Assembly: GCA_000495505.1 (NCBI GenBank)
Contig: CP006833.1
Coordinates: forward strand, 1,178,001-1,242,000
DNA from: Campylobacter fetus subsp. testudinum 03-427
Lineage (GTDB): Bacteria; Campylobacterota; Campylobacteria; Campylobacterales; Campylobacteraceae
Direction: 5' to 3'
DNA: 64,000 nucleotides
Within the stretch, counting starts at the first letter, position 1, and every line of letters starts with the position of its first letter. The notes under the pieces are model-generated. The model had not been told where the DNA came from. It did no database searches and worked only from the letters and a program-made list of their open reading frames with translations. Both the position numbers and the translations under genes were made by a program. Of this stretch, positions 1 through 9,174 are shown piece by piece.

Positions 1-533
1 CTAGATACTAAAATAGCAGAACTATCCATCTTTAATACTTTTGATCTTTCGCTCTGATTTAGCTTGTCGCATTTTGTATATAAATTTAAAATCTTTTGAT
101 CATTTCTTATAAATTCACTAAGATAAACACCTAAATTCTCATCTTTTTCCAAATTTGAATGCCTTGAATCAACTAAATGAACAAAAGTTTTTATATTGAT
201 TCTATTTCTTAAAAACTCATCTAAATTTTTCTGCCATGCACTATGGAGACTTTTGCTTACTTTAGCATAACCAAATCCCGGTAAATCTACAAAGATAATA
301 GGTATTTTTTGTCCATCATTATCAAAAATTACTTCAAAAAAGTTTATCAGCTGAGTTTTTCCTGGAGTAGAGCTAGACTTTGCCAAACCCTGATGATTTG
401 TAAGAGCATTTATGATAGAACTCTTACCAACATTGCTACGTCCTAAAAATGCAACTTCGCTAATACCAAAATCAGGAGCGTCCAAAGAATTAACAGATGA
501 CGTAAGAAACTTAGCGCTTACTATCCTAATCAC
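1..533 (-). CDS. engB: Ribosome-biogenesis GTPase EngB/YsxC (C-terminus outside window)
   Basis: TrmE-Era-Obg class GTPase that acts in late large-subunit ribosome assembly. The reading frame begins with GTG at 531-533 and stays open to the window edge, giving about 177 residues of a family usually near 200, so roughly the last 20 are missing. The P-loop GRSNVGKS lies at residues 31-38, followed by TPGKTQ (G2), DLPGFGYAKVS (G3) near residue 78, and TKCD (G4) near 144. The start follows the lptA stop by only three bases, so it is the last visible gene of the lptC-lptA-engB run and probably translated from the same message. There is no upstream ATG in frame close by, which supports GTG. Confidence 0.93.
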   Translation of the reverse strand, partial: MIRIVSAKFLTSSVNSLDAPDFGISEVAFLGRSNVGKSSIINALTNHQGLAKSSSTPGKTQLINFFEVIFDNDGQKIPIIFVDLPGFGYAKVSKSLHSAWQKNLDEFLRNRINIKTFVHLVDSRHSNLEKDENLGVYLSEFIRNDQKILNLYTKCDKLNQSERSKVLKMDSSAILVS

Positions 534-536
534 GTT

Positions 537-1004
537 TTATTTATCCTCTACTTGAAATATTAATTTTACCGGCTTTTTATCTTTGCTGCTTACTTTATAT
601 GTTCCATTGCCTTGATTTACGACGATTTCATCGCCATATACTTTTTTATCGGTTTGCTCTTCATGCAAATACGCATCTCCGCTCAATGTATAAGTTTTTT
701 TTAACGGCTCGTATATCAGTATATCTCCGCTACCGTTGTAATTTTTTTTATTTAAAACAGCTTTAAATTTAGCGTTTCCAGTAGCAACATATTTAATAGG
801 CTGCCTTTTAGCATCAAAATATATTTTTACACTATTAGAAGTTAAAGTATCATAACTTCCTTTTTTTATAATAACATTACCTTTTAGATCACTGGTTAGC
901 GACTTCTCGTCTGCAAAAAAATTATCAGCAGTAACTTCTACTTGCTCGGCATTTAAGCCGATAGTAAAAAAACATAAAATCAAAACTACTTTTCGTAAAA
1001 CCAT
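537..1004 (-). CDS. lptA: LPS transport periplasmic protein LptA
   Basis: Periplasmic bridge component that carries lipopolysaccharide or lipooligosaccharide from the inner-membrane LptBFGC complex to LptDE. The 155-residue product has a cleavable signal peptide (about residues 1-19, ending near LNAEQ) and an OstA-type beta-rich region with the repeated pattern of short hydrophobic strands (for example VTADNFFADEKS, LKGNVIIKKG). Its start overlaps the end of lptC by 19 nt, and engB follows after three bases. This lptC-lptA-engB order is familiar from Campylobacter. Sequence identity in this family is low, so the call rests on signal peptide, size, strand pattern and neighbours together. Confidence 0.88.
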   Translation of the reverse strand: MVLRKVVLILCFFTIGLNAEQVEVTADNFFADEKSLTSDLKGNVIIKKGSYDTLTSNSVKIYFDAKRQPIKYVATGNAKFKAVLNKKNYNGSGDILIYEPLKKTYTLSGDAYLHEEQTDKKVYGDEIVVNQGNGTYKVSSKDKKPVKLIFQVEDK

Positions 1005-1519
1005 CCTTTTACCTTTTGTGCATATATCGTATTGTCCATTATATCGTAAATTACGCTTTGACCCACTATAGTATCTGCGTTTTGAGTTATTTTAAAAGGC
1101 ACATTGCTATTTATAATCTTCGCTTTAGAGTCATAGATAATTTCTTCTGAGTCATATCTTAATCCAGTTATTAAATTTTTATAAATCGCACTATTTTTTA
1201 AAGTTATATTATTATCTTTTAGTGTAGCTAATTTTGAACTCAAAGAGTGAATGTAATCCCCCCTTAAAAACAGCCCATTAAAGCTATTTAAAAGATCATA
1301 AGTTTCATATCTCGTGACATCGCTAGCTTTGTATTTGCCATACACTAAAGTAGAGTTTAATTCATAGCTAATAACATTACTAGCTTGCATATTAGCCACT
1401 TTTAACTCATTTATATATATATTTGCTGAGTATGGAGTTTGTAGCATTAGAAATACCATACTTACACTAAAAAGAGCGATCACAAAATAGAATATTTTTA
1501 TAACCAACGCTTCATCCAC
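986..1519 (-). CDS. lptC: LPS export protein LptC
   Basis: Bitopic inner-membrane protein expected to pass LPS from the LptBFG ABC transporter to LptA. The 177 residues begin with one hydrophobic anchor at about 6-26 and continue as a periplasmic OstA-like beta domain (repeated Ile/Val/Tyr strands, for example NITLKNSAIYKN and AKIINSNVPFKI). It overlaps kdsC upstream by 22 nt and lptA downstream by 19 nt, so kdsC-lptC-lptA are almost certainly one transcript linking Kdo synthesis to LPS export. LptC is poorly conserved and the name depends mostly on topology and on lptA being next to it. Confidence 0.8.
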   Translation of the reverse strand: MDEALVIKIFYFVIALFSVSMVFLMLQTPYSANIYINELKVANMQASNVISYELNSTLVYGKYKASDVTRYETYDLLNSFNGLFLRGDYIHSLSSKLATLKDNNITLKNSAIYKNLITGLRYDSEEIIYDSKAKIINSNVPFKITQNADTIVGQSVIYDIMDNTIYAQKVKGWFYEK

Positions 1520-1986
1520 TCATCTTTTAAATTTAAACGATCTATCAATATATCTATCATCTCTCTAACAGCCCCATAACCACCTTTTTTACTAAGCTCT
1601 ATATCTGCTTTAATAGAGTTATGAGCGTCTATAGGCTTAAAACTGATAGCTACTTTAGAAAGTAATTTCATATCATTTAGATCATCGCCTATAGCAGCGG
1701 CATTCTCCCAGCCAAATCCCTCTAACTTTAGAATTTCATCTGCTTGAGCAAATTTATCTTTTACTCCTTGAAAACAGTATTTTATACCAAGTTCTTTTGC
1801 CCTGTTTTCTACTATAAGGGATTTCTTGCCAGTTATGATGGCTGAAATTTTACCAAGTTTATTCCACTGTTCTATAGCAAAACCGTCTTTTACGTCAAAT
1901 CTTTTGAACTCATCTCCGGTATTTGTTTTATAAATTCCACCATCGCTAAGACAGCCATCAACATCTAAAAAGATAATTTCTATCAT
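1498..1986 (-). CDS. kdsC: 3-deoxy-D-manno-octulosonate 8-phosphate phosphatase KdsC
   Basis: HAD-superfamily phosphatase that converts Kdo-8-phosphate to Kdo for the LPS inner core in the cytoplasm. The 162-residue length is typical of the cap-less C0 type KdsC. HAD motif I is FLDVDGCLSDG with the nucleophile pair D8 and D10. Motif II is ITGKKS, and motif III/IV is AIGDDLNDMKLL near residue 102. The start overlaps the hisB stop by four bases, so translation is probably coupled, although the two pathways are unrelated. Confidence 0.92.
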   Translation of the reverse strand: MIEIIFLDVDGCLSDGGIYKTNTGDEFKRFDVKDGFAIEQWNKLGKISAIITGKKSLIVENRAKELGIKYCFQGVKDKFAQADEILKLEGFGWENAAAIGDDLNDMKLLSKVAISFKPIDAHNSIKADIELSKKGGYGAVREMIDILIDRLNLKDEWMKRWL

Positions 1987-2555
1987 AAAACACCTTTTGT
2001 ACTAGGTGTTCCCATTCTATCGTTTTTGCTTATAGCGCGTCTAAATGCTACGGCAAAAGCTTTAAAAGTTGCCTCTGCTATATGATGAGAGTTATCTCCT
2101 CTTAGCTTTATTAGATGAAGTGTTATACCTGCATTCATAGCCAAAGCTTGAAAAAATTCTTGTATAAGCTCACTATCAAATGAGCCTATTTTTTCATTTA
2201 AGCTACTTTCATATACTAGATACGCTCTATTTGATAGGTCAATTGCGCACTCAACCGCAGCTTCGTCCATAACCACTACGCTATTACCATATCTCTCAAC
2301 ACAGCTAAGCGGATATATGCTCTCTTTTATAGCAGATCCTAATACTATACCACAATCCTCAACACTATGATGATCATCTATAAACAGATCTCCTTTGCAA
2401 ACAAGTTTTATATCCATCAACGAATGTTTGCAAAGAGCATTTAGCATATGATCAAAAAATCCTACTCCAGTGTCTATCTCGCATTTGCCGCTTCCATAAA
2501 TTTCAAGCTCTACACTAATATCAGTCTCTTTAGTCTCTCTATGTTTTTTTACCAT
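1983..2555 (-). CDS. hisB: Imidazoleglycerol-phosphate dehydratase HisB
   Basis: Removes water from imidazoleglycerol phosphate to give imidazoleacetol phosphate in histidine synthesis. At 190 residues this is the monofunctional dehydratase, without the N-terminal histidinol-phosphatase domain of E. coli HisB. Metal-binding motifs are clear: FDHML at 34-38, DDHHSVED at 60-67, and a second copy near HHIAEATFKA in the C-terminal half. The ORF begins one base downstream of the rlpA stop and runs into kdsC with a 4-nt overlap. No other his gene is nearby, so the pathway is scattered, as is common in Campylobacter. Confidence 0.95.
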   Translation of the reverse strand: MVKKHRETKETDISVELEIYGSGKCEIDTGVGFFDHMLNALCKHSLMDIKLVCKGDLFIDDHHSVEDCGIVLGSAIKESIYPLSCVERYGNSVVVMDEAAVECAIDLSNRAYLVYESSLNEKIGSFDSELIQEFFQALAMNAGITLHLIKLRGDNSHHIAEATFKAFAVAFRRAISKNDRMGTPSTKGVL

Positions 2556-2556
2556 T

Positions 2557-3339
2557 TTAATTATCCCTTACTATAAATGCGCCTTTAAATTTACTAGTGC
2601 CTATGAAATCCCTAGCTTCATCTTCGCTTCTAAATCCAGTAAGGAACACTCTATATATAGGTTCTCCTTCTAAGATATAGTTTCTAACTGCAGTTCTATA
2701 ACCGCTTGTTTTATCGTATTGAGTTTTATAGGTATTAGCCCCGTCTTTTTTCCTAAACGCTCCGATTTGCACCATAAAATTTCCTCCAGAATATGTATGC
2801 GTGGTTGCTGATTTATTGCTTGGAGTTTCTATCTTACCATAGAATCCTAAAACCTCAAGTCTAACAGGAGCAGTACCTGCTGCTATCATAGATATATCGT
2901 TTGCTGCAGCTTTTGATAGGTCTATTATCCTGCCTGATACAAAAGGTCCTCTATCATTTATCCTGACTACTGTAGATTTTCCGTTTTTTAAATTTGAAAC
3001 CTTAACCATAGTATTCATAGGTAAAGTTTTATGAGCTGCTGTCATAGCGTTCATATTATAACTCTCACCGTTACTAGTCTTTTTTCCATGAAAATTAGGA
3101 CCATACCAACTAGCTATACCACTTGCAGTGTCACCTACTTCAACAACCGTAGGATAGTATGTTTTGCCATTTATAGTATAAGGGCGCATCGTGGCTTTTT
3201 GCATACTTGAGGAGTTATTTACTTGATTTGTTTTAAAGTCACTAGTACCCGGATAATAAGGTAAATTTTTTACCACCGAACAACCTGTAAAAAATAGGAT
3301 GGTTATAACTATAATTGAAATTTTATTTAGGTATAACAA
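2557..3339 (-). CDS. rlpA: RlpA-type septal lytic transglycosylase lipoprotein with SPOR domain
   Basis: Lipoprotein predicted to cleave denuded glycan strands at the septum. The N-terminus is a lipoprotein signal with lipobox FTGC (Cys20). The double-psi beta-barrel spans about residues 72-165 and contains [11 protein letters not shown] and the catalytic region [13 protein letters not shown] domain that binds denuded peptidoglycan occupies about 187-258 ([14 protein letters not shown]). Length is 260 residues. It overlaps the downstream end of mltD by 17 nt and precedes hisB by one base. A second lytic transglycosylase immediately upstream suggests shared wall-remodelling regulation. Confidence 0.9.
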   Translation of the reverse strand: MLYLNKISIIVITILFFTGCSVVKNLPYYPGTSDFKTNQVNNSSSMQKATMRPYTINGKTYYPTVVEVGDTASGIASWYGPNFHGKKTSNGESYNMNAMTAAHKTLPMNTMVKVSNLKNGKSTVVRINDRGPFVSGRIIDLSKAAANDISMIAAGTAPVRLEVLGFYGKIETPSNKSATTHTYSGGNFMVQIGAFRKKDGANTYKTQYDKTSGYRTAVRNYILEGEPIYRVFLTGFRSEDEARDFIGTSKFKGAFIVRDN

Positions 3340-4537
3340 GGCTATCTCCTGCTGCTACTTTAGAATTTTTAATATTATTTGCTTTTATTATCTCTTTTAC
3401 TTCTACATCAAATTTCTTAGATATTCCTGCTAAGGTATCACCTTTTTTTACTTTATAATTTTCAAAAATAGGAGCTGTCTTTTTTGATACCGGGATAATT
3501 ATCTGAGAATTCGGGCTTAGTTTTGCTATCTCATTGTATTTTTGTATATCTTTAGCACTAACACGCCATTTTGAAGCTATTTTTGCTATAGTATCGCCTT
3601 TTTTCACACTATAAATTTGAAACTTCTGATCGTTGTTGAATGATTTAAAATTTGTAGCAAATAGATCTTTTTTGCCGATCGGAATATATATATGATACTC
3701 TTTTTGATTTGGTGGAGTAAAATCATATCTTAAATGAGCATTGTGTTCTTTTAGTTTTTTTAGGCTAAGACCTATGCTGCTAGCTACCATAGCAAGACTA
3801 GTTCCCCCTGGAACAAAAACCTTTGAAACGCTTATTTGATTTGGTCTATTTAACATTGATGAGTCATTGGATATAATAAAATCGCTGTCTTCTGCCATAT
3901 TTGCTGCTATTAAAATTTTTCTTATAAAAAGCCTAGTTTCTAATGATAGATATTTTTTATCAGGATCTATGAGTACGCTAAGCTCATCTGTACCTGCTTT
4001 TTGTATAGCTTGTTTTACTCTTACTTCACCGCTATTATAAGCCATTATAGCAAGGTACCATTTACCAAACTGCTCTTTTAATCTTTTTAAGTATTGTACT
4101 GCAGCTAAAGTTGAAGCTACTGGATCACGCCTCTCATCTACGTATTTATCAACCCTAAGTCCGTAAAGCTTTGCGGTTCCTTCCATAAACTGCCACATAC
4201 CAACAGCTTTTACATTAGAAACAGCTTTATTTGAAAGTCCGCTCTCAACCATAGCTAGATACAAAAACGAATTTGGCATATCTGTTTTACTTATAAGCTC
4301 TTTTAACATAGAAATATGCTTGTATTCCTCTTTTATAGTATTTACAAAATCTTTTTTAGCTATATTTGATCCTTCAGCTTTCATAGCTAGAAAGTATGGA
4401 TCTTTCATATATTTTGGGTCTATATCAAGCTCTTTTAAAATTCTTAGCTGTGCGCTATAATCATCTCTAGTTTGAATAAATCCAAAAGCCGAACTATAAG
4501 TTAAAAAACATAATAAAATTGCTATAAAAAATCTCAT
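3323..4537 (-). CDS. mltD: MltD-like membrane-bound lytic murein transglycosylase with two LysM domains
   Basis: Cleaves the MurNAc-GlcNAc bond with formation of 1,6-anhydroMurNAc. The 404-residue product has a signal peptide (about 1-19), an SLT domain at about 80-215 with the catalytic Glu in [10 protein letters not shown], the GMWQFM segment and the AIMAYNSG motif, then two C-terminal LysM repeats ([13 protein letters not shown] and [13 protein letters not shown]) that bind peptidoglycan. No lipobox Cys is visible after the signal peptide, so it may be soluble periplasmic rather than lipidated. It lies 8 bases downstream of tatD and overlaps rlpA. Confidence 0.88.
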   Translation of the reverse strand: MRFFIAILLCFLTYSSAFGFIQTRDDYSAQLRILKELDIDPKYMKDPYFLAMKAEGSNIAKKDFVNTIKEEYKHISMLKELISKTDMPNSFLYLAMVESGLSNKAVSNVKAVGMWQFMEGTAKLYGLRVDKYVDERRDPVASTLAAVQYLKRLKEQFGKWYLAIMAYNSGEVRVKQAIQKAGTDELSVLIDPDKKYLSLETRLFIRKILIAANMAEDSDFIISNDSSMLNRPNQISVSKVFVPGGTSLAMVASSIGLSLKKLKEHNAHLRYDFTPPNQKEYHIYIPIGKKDLFATNFKSFNNDQKFQIYSVKKGDTIAKIASKWRVSAKDIQKYNEIAKLSPNSQIIIPVSKKTAPIFENYKVKKGDTLAGISKKFDVEVKEIIKANNIKNSKVAAGDSLVIPK

Positions 4538-4545
4538 TGAACTCC

Positions 4546-5310
4546 TTAAATATTAAATAGTTTTTGTGCGTTTTTTGTAGTCATCTCCTCAACTTCTTCT
4601 TTTTTTAAATTTAATATATCAGCCATCTTCTTGGCTACATAGTTTGTAAAAACAGGTTCATTTCTACTTCCTCTGTGTGGTTCTGGAGTGAGATATGGAC
4701 CATCTGTTTCTATTATAAGTCTATTTTTTGGAATTTTAGGTAGTATTTCAACTAGCTTTTTACTGTTTTTAAAGGTTAAAACGCCGCCTATACCATAATA
4801 AAACTTATCGCTCAATTCAAGCAAAATCGGACTTGCATTAAAACAATGCAAAACTCCGCCTACAAGATCATTTTGATACTCTTTTAATATATTTAAACTA
4901 TCTTCATTAGCATCTCTTATATGCACTACAAGAGGCTTTTTAAGCTCACAAGCTAACTTTATCTGATCTATGAAAACTTCTTTTTGTCTGTTTTTATACT
5001 CCAAAACTCCAGACTCAGGAAGCCTGAAATAATCAAGCCCGCACTCACCTACAGCTATGCATTTCTCATCGTTTGCAAACGCCTCTAAACGACTTTTATC
5101 ATATCTTTCTACTTCATAAGGATGAACGCCAACGCAAAAATATAAATTTTCATAACTATTTGCTATTTTACAAGCTTTTGGTAAATCATTAATATCAGCG
5201 CCCGGAATTATTATTTTTTTTATACCATTTTTAAATGCATTTTCAAGAACAGCGTCTAGATCCTCGTCATATCTCTCATCATCAAGATGACAGTGTGTAT
5301 CTATAATCAT
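4546..5310 (-). CDS. tatD: TatD family metal-dependent hydrolase/DNase
   Basis: TIM-barrel amidohydrolase-fold nuclease of the TatD family, with reported 3'-5' exonuclease activity in DNA repair and turnover. The 254 residues carry the metal ligands of the family: THCHLD (H6, H8), VGECGLDY (Glu near 92), VVHIRDA, LHCFNAS and ETDGPYLTP. The start overlaps the end of the GGDEF regulator gene by four bases. The tatD-cbrR-recN-nadK order agrees with the C. jejuni chromosome as I remember it. Confidence 0.92.
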   Translation of the reverse strand: MIIDTHCHLDDERYDEDLDAVLENAFKNGIKKIIIPGADINDLPKACKIANSYENLYFCVGVHPYEVERYDKSRLEAFANDEKCIAVGECGLDYFRLPESGVLEYKNRQKEVFIDQIKLACELKKPLVVHIRDANEDSLNILKEYQNDLVGGVLHCFNASPILLELSDKFYYGIGGVLTFKNSKKLVEILPKIPKNRLIIETDGPYLTPEPHRGSRNEPVFTNYVAKKMADILNLKKEEVEEMTTKNAQKLFNI

Positions 5311-6554
5311 ATTATTTCTACCCTATTTTTTCCTGCTATTTTAGCATTATAAAGTGCTTCATCGGCTTTTGATATAATATGGTCGATATTTTCAGAAAAA
5401 TCTCCATTCGTAACACCTATAGAAACTGTAAATTTGATATCAAAACCTTTTATATTTATCAAAGAAGCAGCGATTTTAGCTCTTATAGATACTGTTTTTT
5501 TCAACGCATCATCAAAATTTATATTTTTCAAAACTACACAGAATTTCTCGCCACCAAACCGAGCAACTAAGTCGCCATCATTAACCCAGCCCATTAAAAA
5601 ACTTGAGAGCTTTTGTATAACGATATCTCCTATATCATATCCAAATTTATCATTTATCTTTTTGAAATCATCTATATCAAACATAGCTACTGCAAAACTT
5701 TGGTCTAAACAGTTTTTATAATACTCTTTCATATCCATATAAAAATATCTTCTACTATGAGATCCACTTAAAAAATCCGTATTAGCTAGTTTTGACATAA
5801 ATTTGATATTTTCGATAGACTCAATACTATTATTTACACGACATATCAACTCCTCTTTAGTAAAAGGCTTGACAATGAAATCATTTGCTCCATTTTTTAG
5901 AAATTTTGCTCCTGTATCGGCGTCTTTTCCTTCTCCTGTTATAGCTATAACGCTTAGATCGTTTTTAGAATATTTCTCCCTTATATGACCCATAAGCTCA
6001 AATCCATCCATAACTGGCATATTATAATCAGTTAGTACGAGTTTGATATCTGGATTATCAGCTAGATAACTCATAGCTTCTTCGCCGTGAGCTGCGGCAA
6101 ATACCTTAAACTGCTGAGAAAGCAAAATTTGCTTAATTTTATTTCTCATCGGCGTACTATCATCAACAACCATAACTTTATAATCTCTATTTTTACTAAG
6201 TCTGTTTATACTATCAAAAATATAATCTATATTATTCATATTACTTTTCACGACGTAATCTACTATATTTTTATTCATAAATATATCTTTTGTCGCGCTA
6301 TCTATACTTCCAGTAAGAACTATAACAAGAATATTTTTGGATATTATATAATCCACTATTTCACCATTTGGCGCATCTGGTAAATTTAGATCCAAAAGTG
6401 CTATGAAAAAATCATCATTATCATCGATGATATCTCTTGCTTCATTAAAAGTATGAGCAACGACTATATCCATATCAACATTGTTTTCCATTTTTTTAGC
6501 TATTAATCTTGCTAAAGCCTTGTTGTCATCGACTATTAAAACTCTTTCTCTCAT
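5307..6554 (-). CDS. cbrR: Two-receiver response regulator with GGDEF domain (CbrR-like)
   Basis: Response regulator of 415 residues with REC1 (about 3-118, phospho-acceptor in LLDLNLPD), REC2 (about 125-243, acceptor in VLTDYNMPVMDG, conserved K in IVKPF) and a C-terminal GGDEF domain (about 255-414). The architecture and the position between tatD and recN match C. jejuni CbrR, a regulator linked to bile resistance. The metal-binding stretch FDIDDFKKIND is present, but the signature reads RFGGEKF instead of RFGGEEF, so diguanylate cyclase activity is doubtful. It starts 65 bases upstream of the recN stop, where the DNA holds a long AT palindrome of TTA/TAA repeats (about 6561-6583). Confidence 0.85.
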   Translation of the reverse strand: MRERVLIVDDNKALARLIAKKMENNVDMDIVVAHTFNEARDIIDDNDDFFIALLDLNLPDAPNGEIVDYIISKNILVIVLTGSIDSATKDIFMNKNIVDYVVKSNMNNIDYIFDSINRLSKNRDYKVMVVDDSTPMRNKIKQILLSQQFKVFAAAHGEEAMSYLADNPDIKLVLTDYNMPVMDGFELMGHIREKYSKNDLSVIAITGEGKDADTGAKFLKNGANDFIVKPFTKEELICRVNNSIESIENIKFMSKLANTDFLSGSHSRRYFYMDMKEYYKNCLDQSFAVAMFDIDDFKKINDKFGYDIGDIVIQKLSSFLMGWVNDGDLVARFGGEKFCVVLKNINFDDALKKTVSIRAKIAASLINIKGFDIKFTVSIGVTNGDFSENIDHIISKADEALYNAKIAGKNRVEII

Positions 6555-6619
6555 AATCTCCCTTATAATTATTATTAATAATAATTGTTTATTGTATCAT
6601 TTCAAACTTTGTTTAATCT

Positions 6620-8143
6620 TTAAATATTAAGCAAAGTTTTGGCAAATTCTTTAGCTTCTTCGCTTATAACTTCACCACTTATCATTCTTGAAAGCTCCTT
6701 TATCCTATCACTTGCGTCTAACTCTCTTGCAAATGAATTCTCTGCATTTTTTTCTACCAAAAAGTGATGATGTGCTTTTGAGCTGAGTTGGGGTTGATGA
6801 GATATAGCAAATATCTGATAAAACTTAGCAAGTTCTAAAAGAACATCTGCGATGCTCATAGCCTCTTTTCCACTAAGATTAGAATCAATCTCATCAAGTA
6901 TCAAAACTCCGTTTCCAAAACCTGTTATTTTAGCTTCACTTGCTATAAAAGCTAGTCTTAAACGGTTGATCTCACCGCTGCTTAGAGTTTTTAAATTTGA
7001 ACTATTTAAACTGATCTCTACTGTATCAATACCGTCATTTCCTAGCTCTTTTTCAGATAATTTTACAGACACCATATCCATATAAAGCTCTTTTAAATAT
7101 CCATTTAAAATCTTAGCAAACTGCGAAATTTGTTCATTTCTAGCTTTAGAAACAGCATTTGCTAAGCTTAGCACTTCGCTATGAAGTTTTTTAAATTTAG
7201 ACTCAAGTTCGCTCTTTTCAAACTCGATTTTTTCATAATGAGCCAACTCCGCTTTTTTTGAGTTTAACACGTCTATAGCCTCTTCTATGCTTCCATAGCG
7301 TTTTATAAGTCCGTTTAAATTCTCGATTCTATCTAGAATTTCTTCTATATCGATATCATCAAATTCATCAAAACTCACACTACTTCTAGCGATCTTTAAC
7401 TCATTTAAAGCATCATTAAAAAACGTCCCGTCGATATCGCTGATCTCAAGCGCATCAAGCACGGCTTTTTCGTAGTTAAATATAGCGTCCGCTTTTTGCC
7501 ATGCAGCTTCTATTTTATCTTTTTTACTTAACTTTTTTTTAATAGTGATAAGCTCGTCGAATTCCCCTATTTTTGGATTGATGCTTGATATTTTTTGTAT
7601 CTCAAAACTAGCAAATTCTTTTAGCTCATCTACTTTTTTTTCCTCTTCTAAGACCTTTTCTAACTCTTTTTTAACAAGAGCAAACTCATCAAATTTAGTA
7701 GTAAAGTTTTTTAAATTTAGAACAAAATTTTTATCATTTTTACTAGCCAAACTGTCTAAAACAGATATCAGTCTGCTATTTTCAAACTCGCCTATCTCTT
7801 TTGCACTTAGATATTTTAAGTGCGAACCAGCTATCAAACTAAGGTTCTTTTTAGATATCGACTGATTGTTTATAAAATATCTTGTGCTTTTGTCTTTTAA
7901 TAATTTAAATGTATTTATATCTGTAGTTTCTATACCAAACTCATCTGCACAAAAATCATACTCCACATCGGCTTCTATGAGCTTTGCTTCACTATCTTTA
8001 AAGCCAAAAACAGATAAAATCGCACCCATCAAAATCGACTTTCCAGCTCCACTAACTCCGGTAAATACGCTAAGTCCAGATCCAAAATTAAGCTCAAGCT
8101 CGCTAAATCCAAGATAGTTTTTTATATAAACTCTACTTATCAT
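6620..8143 (-). CDS. recN: DNA repair protein RecN
   Basis: SMC-like ATPase for double-strand-break repair. The 507 residues are shorter than the roughly 550 of E. coli RecN, with the loss in the coiled coil. Walker A is GVSGAGKSILMG near residues 29-40. A Glu/Lys-rich coiled coil fills the middle, and the ABC signature (LSSGEINRLRLA) with Walker B (GVLILDEIDSNLSG) lies near 385-430. It overlaps nadK by 11 nt, which suggests translational coupling. Confidence 0.93.
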   Translation of the reverse strand: MISRVYIKNYLGFSELELNFGSGLSVFTGVSGAGKSILMGAILSVFGFKDSEAKLIEADVEYDFCADEFGIETTDINTFKLLKDKSTRYFINNQSISKKNLSLIAGSHLKYLSAKEIGEFENSRLISVLDSLASKNDKNFVLNLKNFTTKFDEFALVKKELEKVLEEEKKVDELKEFASFEIQKISSINPKIGEFDELITIKKKLSKKDKIEAAWQKADAIFNYEKAVLDALEISDIDGTFFNDALNELKIARSSVSFDEFDDIDIEEILDRIENLNGLIKRYGSIEEAIDVLNSKKAELAHYEKIEFEKSELESKFKKLHSEVLSLANAVSKARNEQISQFAKILNGYLKELYMDMVSVKLSEKELGNDGIDTVEISLNSSNLKTLSSGEINRLRLAFIASEAKITGFGNGVLILDEIDSNLSGKEAMSIADVLLELAKFYQIFAISHQPQLSSKAHHHFLVEKNAENSFARELDASDRIKELSRMISGEVISEEAKEFAKTLLNI

Positions 8144-8996
8144 TATGCCCCCATCTAAGCTTCTGTTTTAAAATTTCAAAATAATCTCTATCTTTATGGC
8201 GGATAAGATTTACCCTAACATCGCTAATTCCAACTTCTACGCTAGTATAATGCTTCAAATCCACCCTATCTTGCCCATCTATCAAAACTACAACATCATC
8301 ACAGCTTTTAAATTCTACCTTAAACTCTTTTGGAAGTATGAGCGGACGCTGCGTTAAGCTATGAGAGCAAACAGGAGTAAGACTAAAAACATCGCAAAGC
8401 GGATAGATGATCGCACCACCTGCGCTCATATTATAAGCAGTTGAGCCCATCGCAGAGCTTATTATAACGCCGTCTCCAAAATACGAATTAAAGTATTTTG
8501 AGTTTAAAAAAGCTTCTATATTAGATGTAGAATCGATCTTTCGTCGCATCAAAACTATATCGTTGAAAGCTAATTTTTCCATTATCTTATCATCTTTTTT
8601 AAATTTAGCTTCAAGCATATATGGTTTTTCTATTTCATAACATCCACTAAAAAACTCTTCAAAAAATTTATCACACTGACTTAATGTAACATCAGTAAGA
8701 AATCCAAGATGTCCAGTATGCACGCCAAATACAAACACGCCACTACTAGCGCATTTTCTGCAAGTACTGATGAAATTGCCATCGCCGCCTACTGATATTA
8801 TTAAATTTGTATTTTTTAACATCTCATCTAAACTACAGCCTACTTCATTTAACTGGGCTGCTATATGATGTTCTAAAAGTACGCTTACTTCATATTTTTC
8901 TAGTATTTTTTTTAGCGTATTTATCGCGTCTTTTTGATCTATTGCGTTTCTAGTTGATATTCCTACGGCTTTTAAATTTTTATGAATTTCGATCAT
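8133..8996 (-). CDS. nadK: NAD kinase
   Basis: ATP-dependent phosphorylation of NAD to NADP. The 287-residue protein shows the diacylglycerol-kinase-like NAD kinase motifs: ISVGGDGNFIS (GGDG), FGVHTGHLGFLT, AFNDIVLMR, and the glycine-rich GSTAYNMSAGG. It is the first gene of the minus-strand run that continues through recN, cbrR and tatD. It diverges from aspS across a 178-base region that must hold both promoters. Confidence 0.94.
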   Translation of the reverse strand: MIEIHKNLKAVGISTRNAIDQKDAINTLKKILEKYEVSVLLEHHIAAQLNEVGCSLDEMLKNTNLIISVGGDGNFISTCRKCASSGVFVFGVHTGHLGFLTDVTLSQCDKFFEEFFSGCYEIEKPYMLEAKFKKDDKIMEKLAFNDIVLMRRKIDSTSNIEAFLNSKYFNSYFGDGVIISSAMGSTAYNMSAGGAIIYPLCDVFSLTPVCSHSLTQRPLILPKEFKVEFKSCDDVVVLIDGQDRVDLKHYTSVEVGISDVRVNLIRHKDRDYFEILKQKLRWGHNDK

Positions 8997-9140
8997 TATG
9001 TTTTCCTACTTTTTGTATTTTATAAAAAAAATGCTTAAAAACTAAGCTATAAAATCATAGCTCAATTTAAAAATATAGCATTATATTTCAAATTTAAATA
9101 TATAAACTATAGTTTGATAAAAAATTTATAAAACTTGTAT

Positions 9141-9146
9141 TATAAT
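9141..9146 (+). promoter_or_regulatory. -10 element upstream of aspS
   Basis: TATAAT preceded by TGTAT at 9136-9140, in an AT-rich stretch with no -35 box, which is the usual form of the housekeeping promoter in Campylobacter. It stands 28 bases before the aspS ATG, and the ribosome site AAGAAAGGA lies between them, so the 5' leader would be only about 20 bases. Confidence 0.7.
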
Positions 9147-9174
9147 AGTAGTTTTTATTAAGAAAGGACAAAAT

